This document shows, one piece after another, positions 1 to 9,135 of a stretch of DNA of 64,000 nucleotides. Source of the DNA: Hydrogenimonas sp. (GTDB taxonomy: Bacteria > Campylobacterota > Campylobacteria > Campylobacterales > Hydrogenimonadaceae); contig AP019005.1 of the NCBI GenBank assembly GCA_003945285.1, positions 372,001 through 436,000 of the forward strand, in the 5' to 3' direction. Made by a program: the position numbers and the translations under genes. A model generated the notes under the pieces. It did no database searches. It saw only the letters and a list, made by a program, of their open reading frames with translations, and was not told the origin of the DNA. Every line of letters begins with the position of its first letter. The first letter of the stretch is position 1.

Positions 1-207
1 TCTTTCGACCTCCAGGCGCTCCACCGCGCTATCGGGAAGATCGAAGATGTAGTCGTCTCTGAGCAGCGACGGTCTGATCAACGTGAAAGAGGGAGTGCTC
101 TTTCCGCTTTTGTCGTAAAGCCTGTAGATATTATCGTCTACCTGCTCGAGTGTAACCTCGCTGCAAGACTCGAATCCCAAAATCGGGATGACTGCTTTGA
201 AATCCAT
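1..207 (-). CDS. fliW: Flagellar assembly factor FliW (N-terminal 69 residues; cut by left edge)
   Basis: The first 69 codons of a minus-strand gene are visible; the 3' part lies outside the window. The peptide begins MDFKAVIPILGFE and contains PSFTLIRPSLLRDDY, which matches the start of FliW. FliW binds flagellin and antagonises the translational repressor CsrA, and so couples flagellin export to its synthesis. The ATG (205-207) is preceded on its strand by AAGGA about 9 nt away. The order fliW divergent from bamD and then lon is that of the C. jejuni chromosome (Cj1075, Cj1074c, Cj1073c), which supports the call and the phylum. The catalytic or binding C-terminus cannot be judged. Confidence 0.88.
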   Translation of the reverse strand, partial: MDFKAVIPILGFESCSEVTLEQVDDNIYRLYDKSGKSTPSFTLIRPSLLRDDYIFDLPDSAVERLEVER

Positions 208-271
208 TGGAGCGCGTCCTTTGTCGGTGCCGGGAAGGCAGCCTTTAATGGGTAAGTAATAAAATATCGGT

Positions 272-277
272 TAGAAT
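272..277 (+). promoter_or_regulatory. Possible -10 box of bamD
   Basis: In the 98-bp gap between divergent fliW and bamD, TAGAAT stands 28 bp before the bamD start codon in an AT-rich stretch. Campylobacterota sigma-70 promoters often have only a clear -10 box, so the lack of a -35 is not disqualifying. A TATTTT-like box for fliW can also be read on the other strand near 257. This rests on sequence only. Confidence 0.3.
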
Positions 278-305
278 CTGTAAAAGTTTATCAAAAAGGT
301 CCTGA

Positions 306-953
306 ATGTATCATATCGCTCTTAAGACAGTACTCATAATTTTTTCCGTTCTTCTTATCGGAGGATGCAGCACGAAGAGCGAACAGGAGTATGAAAAACC
401 GGCACTCTACTGGTATCAGAAGATGATGCGGAGTGTTGCCGCCGGCAATCTAGAAAAGGCCGATGACTACTTTACCTCTCTGGAGAGTGAACACGTCGGT
501 TCCCCGCTGATACCCGAGGCGATGCTGATTTTAGTACAGGCGCATATGGACGGTGAGGAGTATTTGCTGGCCAACTTCTATCTCGACGAGTATCTGAAGA
601 GGTACGGAACCTCCAAGAACCGCGATTTTGTCGAGTTTATGAAGATCAAGGCTTCATTTTTCGGGCTGAAGTCTCCACAGAGAAACCAGGAGCTCATCGA
701 GCAGACGCTGCAGAAGGCGAAAAGGTATATCCGTAACTTTCCGGAGAGTGAGTTCAGGCCGATGGTTGAGACTATAGAGGTGCGTCTGGAGATGACCAGA
801 TATTTGATGAACGAAAAGATAGCCTCTTTATACGAAAGGCGTGACAAGCCGAAAGCCGCACGCATCTACCGTGACCGCAACGCCGCCAGCTGGATAGAAA
901 AGGAGAATATGGTGCCCCCGTCGAAGAGCTGGCTCGGCCGTCTCTTCGAGTAG
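306..953 (+). CDS. bamD: Outer membrane protein assembly factor BamD (ComL) lipoprotein
   Basis: This 215-residue lipoprotein is the essential partner of BamA in the beta-barrel assembly machine, on the periplasmic face of the outer membrane. It starts with a hydrophobic signal (residues 7-18) ending in lipobox IGGC with Cys21. The rest is helical with TPR-like repeats, for example the ALYWYQKMMRSVAAGNLEKA segment near residue 33 and the helix pair near 80-100. The length fits Campylobacterota BamD, which is slightly shorter than the 245 residues of E. coli. The ATG follows AAAAGGT at a normal distance. Divergent fliW and downstream lon give the same neighbourhood as in Campylobacter. Confidence 0.9.
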   Translation: MYHIALKTVLIIFSVLLIGGCSTKSEQEYEKPALYWYQKMMRSVAAGNLEKADDYFTSLESEHVGSPLIPEAMLILVQAHMDGEEYLLANFYLDEYLKRYGTSKNRDFVEFMKIKASFFGLKSPQRNQELIEQTLQKAKRYIRNFPESEFRPMVETIEVRLEMTRYLMNEKIASLYERRDKPKAARIYRDRNAASWIEKENMVPPSKSWLGRLFE

Positions 954-1004
954 CGTGAAACCGCTGTGCTTTTTGCGAACACTCTTCATGGCAGATCCAT
1001 ACTC

Positions 1005-1033
1005 TTGACAAAATAGGAAAAAATCACTATATT
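1005..1033 (+). promoter_or_regulatory. Near-consensus sigma-70 promoter of lon
   Basis: TTGACA (1005-1010) is separated by exactly 17 bp from TATATT (1028-1033). The lon ATG lies 30 bp further on, behind GGAGG. A complete -35/-10 pair with ideal spacing is uncommon in this phylum and suggests strong expression of lon independent of bamD. No CIRCE or other heat-shock operator was seen between 954 and 1062. Confidence 0.65.
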
Positions 1034-1062
1034 TAAGAAAATTTTAAAATTTTGGAGGTTAT

Positions 1063-3489
1063 ATGCAGCTTAGCGACTATGGTGCATTCCCGGCCGATAT
1101 CCCGGTGATAGTGGAGGATGATCTTTTTCTCTACCCTTTTATGATTTCACCGATCTTTCTGAATGACGAAAAGAACGTTCAGGCGGCTGTAGAAGCGGTC
1201 GAGACCAACTCTTTGGTATTGGTCTGCCCGACAAAGCCCAATCATGAGGGGGAACGCACTTTTGACGCGATCTACAATGCCGGGGTCGTAGGCTCCATAA
1301 TGAGGAAGGTCACCCTGCCGGACGGCCGCATAAAAGTGCTTTTCCAGGGGTTGGCTCGCGGCCGTATCGTGGAAGAGGTCTCATCCTCTCCGCTCGTAGC
1401 GAAAGTGGATATTATCAGTTCGAAACCATACAACGAAATGAAAATAGAGGCGCTTATGGAGGTTCTGCGCGAAAAGCTGCGAACCCTCTCGACGGTCTCC
1501 AACCAGTTTCCTCCCGACCTGATAAGAACGATCGAAGAGAATCATGAGCCGAATCGAATCGCGGACCTTATTTCGAGCACCATCAGAATAAAAAAGCCGG
1601 AAGCATACGAACTCTTCATAGAGGAGGATGTTGAGCAGAGACTTCTTCTGTTGATAGATATAATCAGTGAAGAGATCGAGGCAGGCAAACTCCAAAAAGA
1701 GATCCGCTCCAAGGTCCACAACCGTATAGAGCAGGTGAACAAAGAGTATTTCCTGAAAGAGCAGCTTAAACAGATACAGCAGGAGCTCGGTACCGATACC
1801 CAGCGTGAAGAGGAGATAGAGGAGTATTACAAAAAGCTCGAAGCCAAAAAGCCCTATATGAACGAAGATGCGTATAAAGAGGTGAAGAAGCAGATCGACA
1901 GATTCGCCCGTATGCACCCTGATTCCGCGGATGCGAATTTGATACAGAGCTATCTAGACTGGGTACTGGAGATTCCGTTCGGAAAGGTTGCGAAGAAGCA
2001 TCTGAGTGTAGAAGATGTCCAAAGGCAGCTGGACAAAGATCACTACTCCCTGAAAAAGCCCAAAGAGAGGATTGTTGAGTACTTTTCGGTAAGGGAACTG
2101 GCTGAACTGAGGGGTATCAAAGACAAGGAGATAAAAGGGGCGATTCTCTGCTTTGCCGGACCTCCCGGCGTAGGCAAGACATCTCTGGCCAACTCCATAT
2201 CGAAAGCCCTGAAGAGAAAACTGGTACGAATCGCACTCGGCGGACTTGAGGATGTCAACGAGCTGCGCGGACACAGGCGAACCTATATCGGCGCCATGCC
2301 GGGTCGTATAGTCCAGGGTCTGATAGATGCCCAGGAGATGAACCCGGTGATGGTGCTGGACGAGATAGACAAGGTCGGCCGCAGCATGAGAGGCGACCCG
2401 ACCTCCGTACTTCTGGAGATACTCGACCCGGAGCAGAACAGTGCGTTCAGGGACTACTACCTCAACTTCAATATCGACTTGAGCCAGGTGATATTTATCG
2501 CAACGGCAAACGATGTCGGGGCTATTCCGGGGCCTCTGCGCGACCGCATGGAGTTCATCTTCCTGAGCAGCTACACGCCGCAGGAGAAGTATGAGATCGC
2601 CAAGAGGTACCTGATTCCGCAGGAGCTTAGAAAACATGCCCTCAAAAAGAGTGAGTTTTCCATTACCAAGGCGGCTCTGGAGGCTGTCATAGAGAACTAT
2701 ACGAGAGAGGCGGGTGTAAGAAATCTTCGCAGACGCATCGCGGATATTGTCCGAAAAGCGGCGAAGGAGATTCTTTCAAACCCGGATATCGGGAAGGTTT
2801 CGGTGACGCTGAAAAACCTTTCGGAGTTCCTCGACAAACCTCTTTTCGAAATCGATGTCGCGGATACGGAACCTACCGTAGGGGTTGTAAACGGCCTCGC
2901 CTGGACCGCCGTCGGAGGAGACGTTCTCAAGATAGAGACGATAAAGATAAAAGGGAAAGGGGCGCTGCAGCTTACGGGAAGCCTCGGAGAGGTTATGAAG
3001 GAGTCCGCCAGAATCGCCCTGAGTGTTGTCAAGACCCTGATAGACCAGGGAAAGCTTCCCATAGATGAACGCATAATTCCAAAAAGCGCAAAAGAGATAG
3101 AGAGCGGGGTGAAGCCTGAAGCCAGCGAAGTCTACAAGCGATACGATCTGCATATCCATATTCCGGAAGGCGCGACGCCGAAAGACGGGCCAAGTGCAGG
3201 TATTACGATGGCTACAGCCATAGCGTCCATTCTGGGCGAATACAAGGTGCGTGCGGATGTGGCGATGACCGGAGAGTTGACGCTGACCGGGAGAGTACTT
3301 CCTATAGGCGGATTGAAGGAGAAGCTCATAGCGGCATACAAGGCTAAGATAAAAAAGGTTCTGATACCGGAGAAAAACTTCAGACGGGATCTTGACGATA
3401 TTCCGGATGTGGTAAAGGATGCTCTCGAGATCGTACCGGTTAAGGGAGTGGAAGAGGTTCTGAAAGAGGCGCTACTGCTGAAGAGGTAA
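1063..3489 (+). CDS. lon: ATP-dependent protease La (Lon)
   Basis: This 808-residue cytosolic protease unfolds and degrades misfolded and regulatory proteins. The N-terminal substrate-binding domain (about 1-200) and a long coiled-coil helix (210-290) are followed by an AAA+ module. Walker A is GPPGVGKTS with Lys372, and Walker B is VMVLDEIDK. The C-terminal protease domain carries the Ser-Lys dyad: Ser711 in [10 protein letters not shown] and Lys754 in GLKEKL, with the 43-residue separation of the E. coli enzyme. The ATG has a strong TTTGGAGG ribosome site. It follows bamD but has its own promoter. It converges on the phosphorelay operon with only 15 bp between stop codons. Confidence 0.97.
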   Translation: MQLSDYGAFPADIPVIVEDDLFLYPFMISPIFLNDEKNVQAAVEAVETNSLVLVCPTKPNHEGERTFDAIYNAGVVGSIMRKVTLPDGRIKVLFQGLARGRIVEEVSSSPLVAKVDIISSKPYNEMKIEALMEVLREKLRTLSTVSNQFPPDLIRTIEENHEPNRIADLISSTIRIKKPEAYELFIEEDVEQRLLLLIDIISEEIEAGKLQKEIRSKVHNRIEQVNKEYFLKEQLKQIQQELGTDTQREEEIEEYYKKLEAKKPYMNEDAYKEVKKQIDRFARMHPDSADANLIQSYLDWVLEIPFGKVAKKHLSVEDVQRQLDKDHYSLKKPKERIVEYFSVRELAELRGIKDKEIKGAILCFAGPPGVGKTSLANSISKALKRKLVRIALGGLEDVNELRGHRRTYIGAMPGRIVQGLIDAQEMNPVMVLDEIDKVGRSMRGDPTSVLLEILDPEQNSAFRDYYLNFNIDLSQVIFIATANDVGAIPGPLRDRMEFIFLSSYTPQEKYEIAKRYLIPQELRKHALKKSEFSITKAALEAVIENYTREAGVRNLRRRIADIVRKAAKEILSNPDIGKVSVTLKNLSEFLDKPLFEIDVADTEPTVGVVNGLAWTAVGGDVLKIETIKIKGKGALQLTGSLGEVMKESARIALSVVKTLIDQGKLPIDERIIPKSAKEIESGVKPEASEVYKRYDLHIHIPEGATPKDGPSAGITMATAIASILGEYKVRADVAMTGELTLTGRVLPIGGLKEKLIAAYKAKIKKVLIPEKNFRRDLDDIPDVVKDALEIVPVKGVEEVLKEALLLKR

Positions 3490-3490
3490 A

Positions 3491-3505
3491 AGAAGGGCGC
3501 CTTCT
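3491..3505. terminator. Short hairpin between convergent lon and receiver gene
   Basis: AGAAGG, loop GCG, CCTTCT gives a 6-bp stem lying exactly between the two facing stop codons. No T-run follows on either side, so it is at best a weak bidirectional terminator or a boundary hairpin. Confidence 0.35.
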
Positions 3506-3879
3506 CAAAGCGTGGAGAGGCGTTCTATTTTTCCCATAATCTCATGCTCTCTGACCGGCTTTGCGATGAAGTCGTTGGCACCGCTGTTGAGAGCCTCCGT
3601 CTTTTTCGTTTCGTCTGTAGTAAGAACGATGACGGGAATATTCTGCAGAGCCGGGTCCGAATTCATGATCTGCAAGACTGCGATCCCGTCCATTATCGGC
3701 ATTATTATATCGAGCAGGACGAGATCTATATCGTTTAGGTCGCGAAGCAGTGTAATGGCTTCCTGGCCGTCTGATGCTTCAACAAGCTCGCCGATCATGG
3801 GACTCTTTTTCAGCATGGCCGCCATCAGCTTCCTGTTTATCATATCGTCATCGACAACCAGAACTTTCAGTGCTTTCAT
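3505..3879 (-). CDS. Stand-alone CheY-like response regulator receiver
   Basis: This single-domain receiver has 124 residues when started at the internal ATG (3877-3879), which follows GAAGGA and lies 4 nt after the kinase stop. An upstream start 12 codons earlier is possible but would sit inside the kinase gene. All phosphorylation residues are present: acidic pair Asp10/Asp11, phospho-acceptor Asp57 in LVLLDIIMP, Thr87 and Lys107 in AKPV. There is no output domain, so it is likely the final phosphate acceptor of the phosphorelay encoded by the four genes upstream and acts by protein contact, as CheY or Spo0F do. Its target is not visible. Confidence 0.88.
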   Translation of the reverse strand: MKALKVLVVDDDMINRKLMAAMLKKSPMIGELVEASDGQEAITLLRDLNDIDLVLLDIIMPIMDGIAVLQIMNSDPALQNIPVIVLTTDETKKTEALNSGANDFIAKPVREHEIMGKIERLSTL

Positions 3880-3883
3880 CAAA

Positions 3884-6800
3884 TTATCCTTCGTTCTTAA
3901 TAAATTTTTCCACAATCAATCTTATAAGATCCCTGTTTACCAGGTTGACAATAACTTCGTCGCTCAGCTCTCTCTCTTCCGTAGTGACCTCACTTGTCGG
4001 ATCTGTCATCAGGACTATAGCGGCGTGCGGCGCGTTTAACTTCAGATTTTCACGCAGAGCGGACAGCGCAAGGCCCTCTCTCTCTTTGTCTACAAAAACC
4101 AAACCGGTCTCTTCATCTATCATGCCTATAAGCTCTTTTGCGTCATTTGCAATATCGACCTTGAATCCAAGTTCGTGAAGCATATTTGCGAAAATCTTAC
4201 TCTCGAGAGGGCTCTTTTTCAGAACCAGGATCCTCTCTCTCGCTTTCTGTTCCGCCTCTTCGCTTCCAGCCTGGTTTTCCGCCGGTTTCTCTGCCGCACT
4301 TTCGACCGGTTGGGCAGAAGTTTCGAAGTTGATCTCTTTCTCCTCACTCTCCGCAGAAAGCCCCTCTTTCGTCTCTCCGGTGTTCATTTTGCCCGAGAGA
4401 AATTTCTTCAGAATCGAAACGATCTCCTCCCTGATCAGCGGCTTGGTAGTATACTCGTCGAGTCCTTCGGCCAGGAATCTCTCCCTATCGCCCTTGAGCG
4501 CGTTGGCTGTCAAAGCGACTATAGGCACATGCGGAACGTTTTCATCCTCTTCGTAGTCGAGGATCTCGTGTGTCGCCTCTACACCGTCCATGACAGGCAT
4601 GGATATATCCATGAAGATGATGTCGTAGTCTCCGCTTCTGCGTTTTTCGAACGCTTCTAGTCCGTTGTCGGCGAGCTCGACCTCAAGCCCCAGATCCTCG
4701 AGGGTTCTTTTGATCAGCTTCTGGTTTATCGTATTGTCTTCCGCCACCAGCGCTTTGGCCTTGAAGCCGATATGCTCGAGTTCGAGCATCGGCCGGCGCA
4801 TCTCTTTGACTACGCCTGAAGTAGCCGCTTTGAGTACCGAAACCATCTTTGTGGCGTTTATCGGTTCGTAGAGAATCTTTTCGCAGTGGAGCTTCAGATT
4901 CTCTATTCGCTTCTGCTGTGTCGACTTGATTATGACGTTGCAGTGGAGGGGAGTTTTACCCATCTTTCTGAGGTCACTGTCCGAAGCGTAGTCGCTATCG
5001 ATAAGGGCTGACTGGACCTTCTTCTCCGTGGCGAGTTTTATCAACTCCTCCGGGGACCCGAAAGGGATCAGTGTGGCACCGAAGTAGTCGAGATACTCTT
5101 TTATGTAGTCGTCCTGCTTCTTATGCATGCCGGCGGATCTGTACATTGCGACTGAAACGTTGCTGAATCTGTTGTACATATCTTCGTTCATCTGCGGAAG
5201 CTCATCGAACTCCAGGGTGAAATAGAACCTGGTGCCTTTGCCCAGTTCGCTCTCTAGCTGGAGATGCCCGCCCATCAATTCGGCATATCTGGCCGATATC
5301 GTGAGTCCGAGGCCCGTTCCGCCGAATTTTCTCGTAACACTTGTATCGGCCTGTGAAAAGGCTTCGAAGATGTGCGCTTTTTTGTCTGGAGAGATTCCTA
5401 TACCGGTATCTTCGACACTGAAGCTGATGGCACACCTGTCGGGATCTTCGGCATGGACTTTTCTGATTTCGACATTGATCGCTCCGCCCTGGTTGGTGAA
5501 CTTGACGGCGTTGCTAAGAAGGTTTATCAGGATCTCTTTGATCTTGGTAGGATCACCCTTGATGGGCTGGTTGAGCCTTGGGTCTATGAAGCATGCCAGG
5601 TTGACACTCTTCTCGGCAGCTTTGACGGCGTAGATTTCGACCGCGCTCTCAAACTCTTCTATCGGGTTGAATACAATGTTTTCTATCTCGACTTTGTTGC
5701 TCTCTATCTTCGATAGGTCTAGAATATTGTTGATGATCTCGAGCAGGTTTTCGGAGCTCTTCTCTATGATGCTTACGAACTCCTTCTGCTCACCTTTGAG
5801 TTCCGTATTTTTTAGAAGCTCCGTAAAGCCGACGATACCGTTTAACGGGGTCCTGATCTCGTGACTCATGTTCGCGAGGAAGAGACTCTTCGCTTCGCTC
5901 GCCTCTTCGGCACGCTGCTGCTCATGCCTTGCCTCTTCTATGATCGTCTGAAGAAGCGAGTAGGCCTTGGCCGTTCCTTCTGCCGTATCGAGGTTGATAT
6001 TGATCTGCTTGCTTGTGGATTCGGCCGCACTCTGCAGAATCGCCTCTAGATTCTTGATGTTCTGTGTGATCTCCCTGCTCACTATGTATCCGAGGGTTGC
6101 CAGAATCAGTGTTATTACCCATAGAGCCGCCGAAGCGAGGGCTATGAACATCTGCTCTTCCATCGTCTCGCCGCTCTTCTCTTTCAGTGAAGTGAATATG
6201 ATACTCTGCGCCTCTGCCAGGCGTGTAATCTTCTCAGTATTCAGCTTGAACCAGTAGAGAGGGTCAATCGTGTAGTAGCCGTCATTTATGGAGTGAAGTA
6301 TCTCCGTTCTTGCTTTTGTTAGCGCTTCGAAAGCTCTCTCTGCTTCCGGGGAGGTGAGCAGGGCGTGTACACGCTGCTTGAGCTCTTCGTCGTTTATGAA
6401 ATCGTACTCGAAAGAGTCGGCCTGTCCAATGTAGTGGATCCATTTTTGCAGCTCTTCGTCGCTCATCTTGGTATATCTGGTAAGAATATAAGACATGAAT
6501 CCGCGTTCAATACCGCTGTACTCTTTCGCTTTCGCAAAGTTTACGTAGGCTTTCGCTTCGTTCGCTATCTCATGCTCCAGGCCGATGGTGGTTACCTTGT
6601 CTATCTCTTCAATAAGCGCTTTTATAAGCACCGAGTAGTAGTTGAAAAAGGCTTTGTTGAAATCGATCTGGAGTGTATCGATCTGCTCACGCTTCTTTCC
6701 GAGCATACCAAGCAACAGCCTTATCAGTTTTTTCGGTTTGACTTCCGGGTGGTTGGATAGGTATCTGTTGAATTCGGCTATCTCTCTATCGACTGCGGCC

Positions 6801-7051
6801 CGCTGCTTTTTCAGCTTTTCGATCGCTTTTTTGCCGTTCGATGCGATATATATCGATGTGAGTCCGCGCTCTACGGCCAGCTGGGTGGCTACACGGTTGA
6901 CTATGGCGTTGTACTCAATCCGTTCATTTAGGGTTTGAACCTTAAGGTAGTTGGTAGCCGACTGATAGAGAAAAAAGCTGGCAAATGCCAGCAGCAGGGT
7001 GATTGGGAAAAGAGATATCAGTTTGAGTTTACTTTGTACGCCTATTTGCAT
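3884..7051 (-). CDS. NIT-domain hybrid sensor histidine kinase with several receiver domains
   Basis: This is a 1055-residue inner-membrane kinase. A membrane segment at 10-31 is followed by a helical periplasmic region, 45-290, whose QLAVERGLTSIYIASNG stretch resembles the nitrate/nitrite-sensing (NIT) family. A second segment lies at 301-323. The cytoplasmic part has HisKA with His397 in MSHEIRTPLNG, HATPase with Asn514, DTGIGI at 548-553 and FGGTGLGL. Then come a degenerate receiver-like region (about 630-745), a canonical receiver (765-885; Asp772, Asp815, Lys870), an acidic linker rich in Glu, Ala and Ser, and a C-terminal receiver-like domain (939-1050). In the last, the acidic pocket is replaced by Lys945-Lys946 although Asp988 remains. 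There is no HPt domain; that is supplied by the neighbouring gene. NIT domains can sense ligands other than nitrate. Confidence 0.9.
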   Translation of the reverse strand: MQIGVQSKLKLISLFPITLLLAFASFFLYQSATNYLKVQTLNERIEYNAIVNRVATQLAVERGLTSIYIASNGKKAIEKLKKQRAAVDREIAEFNRYLSNHPEVKPKKLIRLLLGMLGKKREQIDTLQIDFNKAFFNYYSVLIKALIEEIDKVTTIGLEHEIANEAKAYVNFAKAKEYSGIERGFMSYILTRYTKMSDEELQKWIHYIGQADSFEYDFINDEELKQRVHALLTSPEAERAFEALTKARTEILHSINDGYYTIDPLYWFKLNTEKITRLAEAQSIIFTSLKEKSGETMEEQMFIALASAALWVITLILATLGYIVSREITQNIKNLEAILQSAAESTSKQININLDTAEGTAKAYSLLQTIIEEARHEQQRAEEASEAKSLFLANMSHEIRTPLNGIVGFTELLKNTELKGEQKEFVSIIEKSSENLLEIINNILDLSKIESNKVEIENIVFNPIEEFESAVEIYAVKAAEKSVNLACFIDPRLNQPIKGDPTKIKEILINLLSNAVKFTNQGGAINVEIRKVHAEDPDRCAISFSVEDTGIGISPDKKAHIFEAFSQADTSVTRKFGGTGLGLTISARYAELMGGHLQLESELGKGTRFYFTLEFDELPQMNEDMYNRFSNVSVAMYRSAGMHKKQDDYIKEYLDYFGATLIPFGSPEELIKLATEKKVQSALIDSDYASDSDLRKMGKTPLHCNVIIKSTQQKRIENLKLHCEKILYEPINATKMVSVLKAATSGVVKEMRRPMLELEHIGFKAKALVAEDNTINQKLIKRTLEDLGLEVELADNGLEAFEKRRSGDYDIIFMDISMPVMDGVEATHEILDYEEDENVPHVPIVALTANALKGDRERFLAEGLDEYTTKPLIREEIVSILKKFLSGKMNTGETKEGLSAESEEKEINFETSAQPVESAAEKPAENQAGSEEAEQKARERILVLKKSPLESKIFANMLHELGFKVDIANDAKELIGMIDEETGLVFVDKEREGLALSALRENLKLNAPHAAIVLMTDPTSEVTTEERELSDEVIVNLVNRDLIRLIVEKFIKNEG

Positions 7052-7064
7052 GAGTCACCTCTGG

Positions 7065-7466
7065 TTATAATGGAATATTGTATTTCGCCGCGATAGCTGT
7101 GCACTCGCCGGCGCCGTTTTCTCTGCCCTCTTTCAGGAGGCCGAGCAACTCTTTTTTGTCTGCCCTCTTGCTCAGAATCTTGGCTTCGGCGAGGAAACAT
7201 TTTGCCCTCGCATTACCGAATGCAACAGCTTTTTGGAGATAGATTCTGGCTTTCGACAGGTCACGGTTTACACCTTTGCCTTTCAGGTAGATAAGCCCGA
7301 GAAGAAAATAGGCCTGCTGCGCACCCTCTTTGTCTACGGCTTTTTGCAGCATCTCTTTCGCTTTGGTATAGTCTCCCGACTTATATGCGCGAATACCGTC
7401 TGAAAAGTAGCTGGAGAAGAGCAGAGAGGGGGTTAGGACCAGAAGTGCGAGGAGAGCCTTTTTCAC
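7065..7466 (-). CDS. Secreted Sel1/TPR-repeat protein in phosphorelay operon
   Basis: This protein of 133 residues has a cleavable signal peptide (about 1-18, MKKALLALLVLTPSLLFSS) and two to three Sel1/TPR-type helical repeats, such as YFLLGLIYLKGKGVNRDLSKA near 53-73. Such repeats bind other proteins. Its start is GTG, overlapping the HPt gene stop (GTGA) behind a good AAGGAG. Translation is therefore coupled to the HPt gene, and the kinase starts 13 nt later. A periplasmic partner for the kinase's sensory domain is a reasonable guess, but nothing in the sequence proves it. Two Cys residues near the C-terminus could form a disulfide, as in HcpA-type proteins of the phylum. Confidence 0.72.
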   Translation of the reverse strand: MKKALLALLVLTPSLLFSSYFSDGIRAYKSGDYTKAKEMLQKAVDKEGAQQAYFLLGLIYLKGKGVNRDLSKARIYLQKAVAFGNARAKCFLAEAKILSKRADKKELLGLLKEGRENGAGECTAIAAKYNIPL

Positions 7467-9133
7467 GCGTACTCCTTTTCTATCATCTTAGTCAGTGCGG
7501 CAAGCTTGTGATAGAACTCTATAAGCTCTTTCTCGACCTCTTTCGGATTTTTGGCGTGCTGTACATTTTCCATCAACTGTTTCATATCCTCGATTCTTAG
7601 GTTCGCTGCTACCCCTTTGAGCTTGTGTGCCACCTCGTTCAGCCTATTTATATCACCATCCTCATAAGCCTCTTCGAAGCTGCTCCTCTCTTCGCGGGCC
7701 TGCTCGATAAAATCATTCACGAACTCGAGTATCAAAGACTCCGGAAGTCCCAGGGCCTCCGCGGCTTCGTTGGGATCGAAGACAATCGTCTCTCCGGTAT
7801 CTTTCTCCTCAAGCTTCAGCTTCGGAGAGATCTCTTCGGCAGGCTCGCTCTCTACCTGTTCTACCGGTTTTCCAACGCTATGGAGCTCATCCTTGGGAGA
7901 TTCGAAGCGCTCAGTGATTTCGGAAGCGGTTTGCAATATCGTCTCTCCTGCCGTCTCGGACTCCGGTATGTAGACGGCCGCCAATGTATGCATATATGAG
8001 TCTATTTTACGCCAGGCACTTTTCAAGTCACTTTCGCCCTTTTTCGAGAGAAGTGTTTCAAGAGCCGCCGTTAGCGGTTCCATTCTGAGGTTGGCGGCAA
8101 CCCCTTTCAGTATCAGTGCCTCTTTTCTTACTACATGAAAATTGTCGGAGGCCAGTGCGGCTTCCATCTCCGGCCTCTTATCCATATATGTAGTTACAAA
8201 CTCCCTGATAAACGCTTTGATCATACTCTCCGGCAACCCCAGCATAGAAGAGACTTTTCGTATATCCGGTATTTCGATTCCGCTCTCCTTCGGCTCCTGC
8301 TCTATATTCGCGGATGCGGGTTCACCGATGTCGGCGAAAGCTCTTTTCATATCGGCATCTTCGGCCTCAAATATGAACGGCTCTTCACTCTTTGGCTCTA
8401 TCTCTTCAGGCTCGGCAGCCGTTTCGGTTTCAGGGCGACTCTCCTTCGCTTCAGTACTCTCCTCTACGGTTACATCGAAAAGAAGCTCTTTAATCTCCTC
8501 CTCTCTCTCCTTTTTGTCGGTATCTATATCGAAATCGATCGGTTCCGCAGGCCTCTCTTCCGACGCGGAAGAAGCTTGAGCCGTAAGCTCCCCGATCCGA
8601 GAGAAGTCGAAGTCTCCGGCCCCGTCTTCCGTCTTCTCTTCGAAAAAGGGCGGTTTCGTCTCCTCTGCATCCAAAGATATATCAGTATCCGCGGCGGACG
8701 GGATGTCGACAGGAAGCTCGGTTGCACGGAAATCGTCGAATGCTCTCTCCTCGAAAGCCGCCTCTTCCGGGCTTTCGAAAGAGGCGGCGCTGCCGCCGGT
8801 GAGTTTGAGGTTCTTGAACTCCACATGGTAGAAAAACTCGGGAGTGTTCTCATCGAATTCGACAGGATAGTGCACATCCAGCGAGAGTGTGCATTCGTAG
8901 GTTGCGTTGTCTTTCGTCGATATCAGAACTCTCTTCTGTTCATCGTTGGCGTTTCTCAGAAAGCTGATCCATGAGAAATTTTCGAAGTTGTAGATATACC
9001 CGGGGCGTTTGACAAAAAGTTCGCTGTAGTCGTTATGTTCGGCGTTGAAGTGCTCAATGTCGTGGTATCCTGCAAGCTGCAGGGCCTTTTTCGAGATACT
9101 GAACAGTTTGCCGTCGTTTCTATAGATTAGCAC
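7463..9133 (-). CDS. Double HPt-domain phosphotransfer protein with PAS-like N-terminus
   Basis: This 556-residue soluble protein has a PAS-like alpha/beta start (about 1-110), a long acidic, low-complexity linker (115-285) and two histidine phosphotransfer domains joined by a second linker. The second HPt has the expected motif VAHKLKGVAANLR with His503. The first aligns as EALILKGVAANLR, with Leu340 where the phospho-histidine should be, and therefore cannot take part in phosphotransfer in the usual way. The gene starts 2 nt after the PAS gene and overlaps the Sel1 gene. It supplies the HPt step missing from the hybrid kinase, between that kinase's receiver and the stand-alone receiver. Confidence 0.85.
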   Translation of the reverse strand: MLIYRNDGKLFSISKKALQLAGYHDIEHFNAEHNDYSELFVKRPGYIYNFENFSWISFLRNANDEQKRVLISTKDNATYECTLSLDVHYPVEFDENTPEFFYHVEFKNLKLTGGSAASFESPEEAAFEERAFDDFRATELPVDIPSAADTDISLDAEETKPPFFEEKTEDGAGDFDFSRIGELTAQASSASEERPAEPIDFDIDTDKKEREEEIKELLFDVTVEESTEAKESRPETETAAEPEEIEPKSEEPFIFEAEDADMKRAFADIGEPASANIEQEPKESGIEIPDIRKVSSMLGLPESMIKAFIREFVTTYMDKRPEMEAALASDNFHVVRKEALILKGVAANLRMEPLTAALETLLSKKGESDLKSAWRKIDSYMHTLAAVYIPESETAGETILQTASEITERFESPKDELHSVGKPVEQVESEPAEEISPKLKLEEKDTGETIVFDPNEAAEALGLPESLILEFVNDFIEQAREERSSFEEAYEDGDINRLNEVAHKLKGVAANLRIEDMKQLMENVQHAKNPKEVEKELIEFYHKLAALTKMIEKEYA

Positions 9134-9135
9134 GC

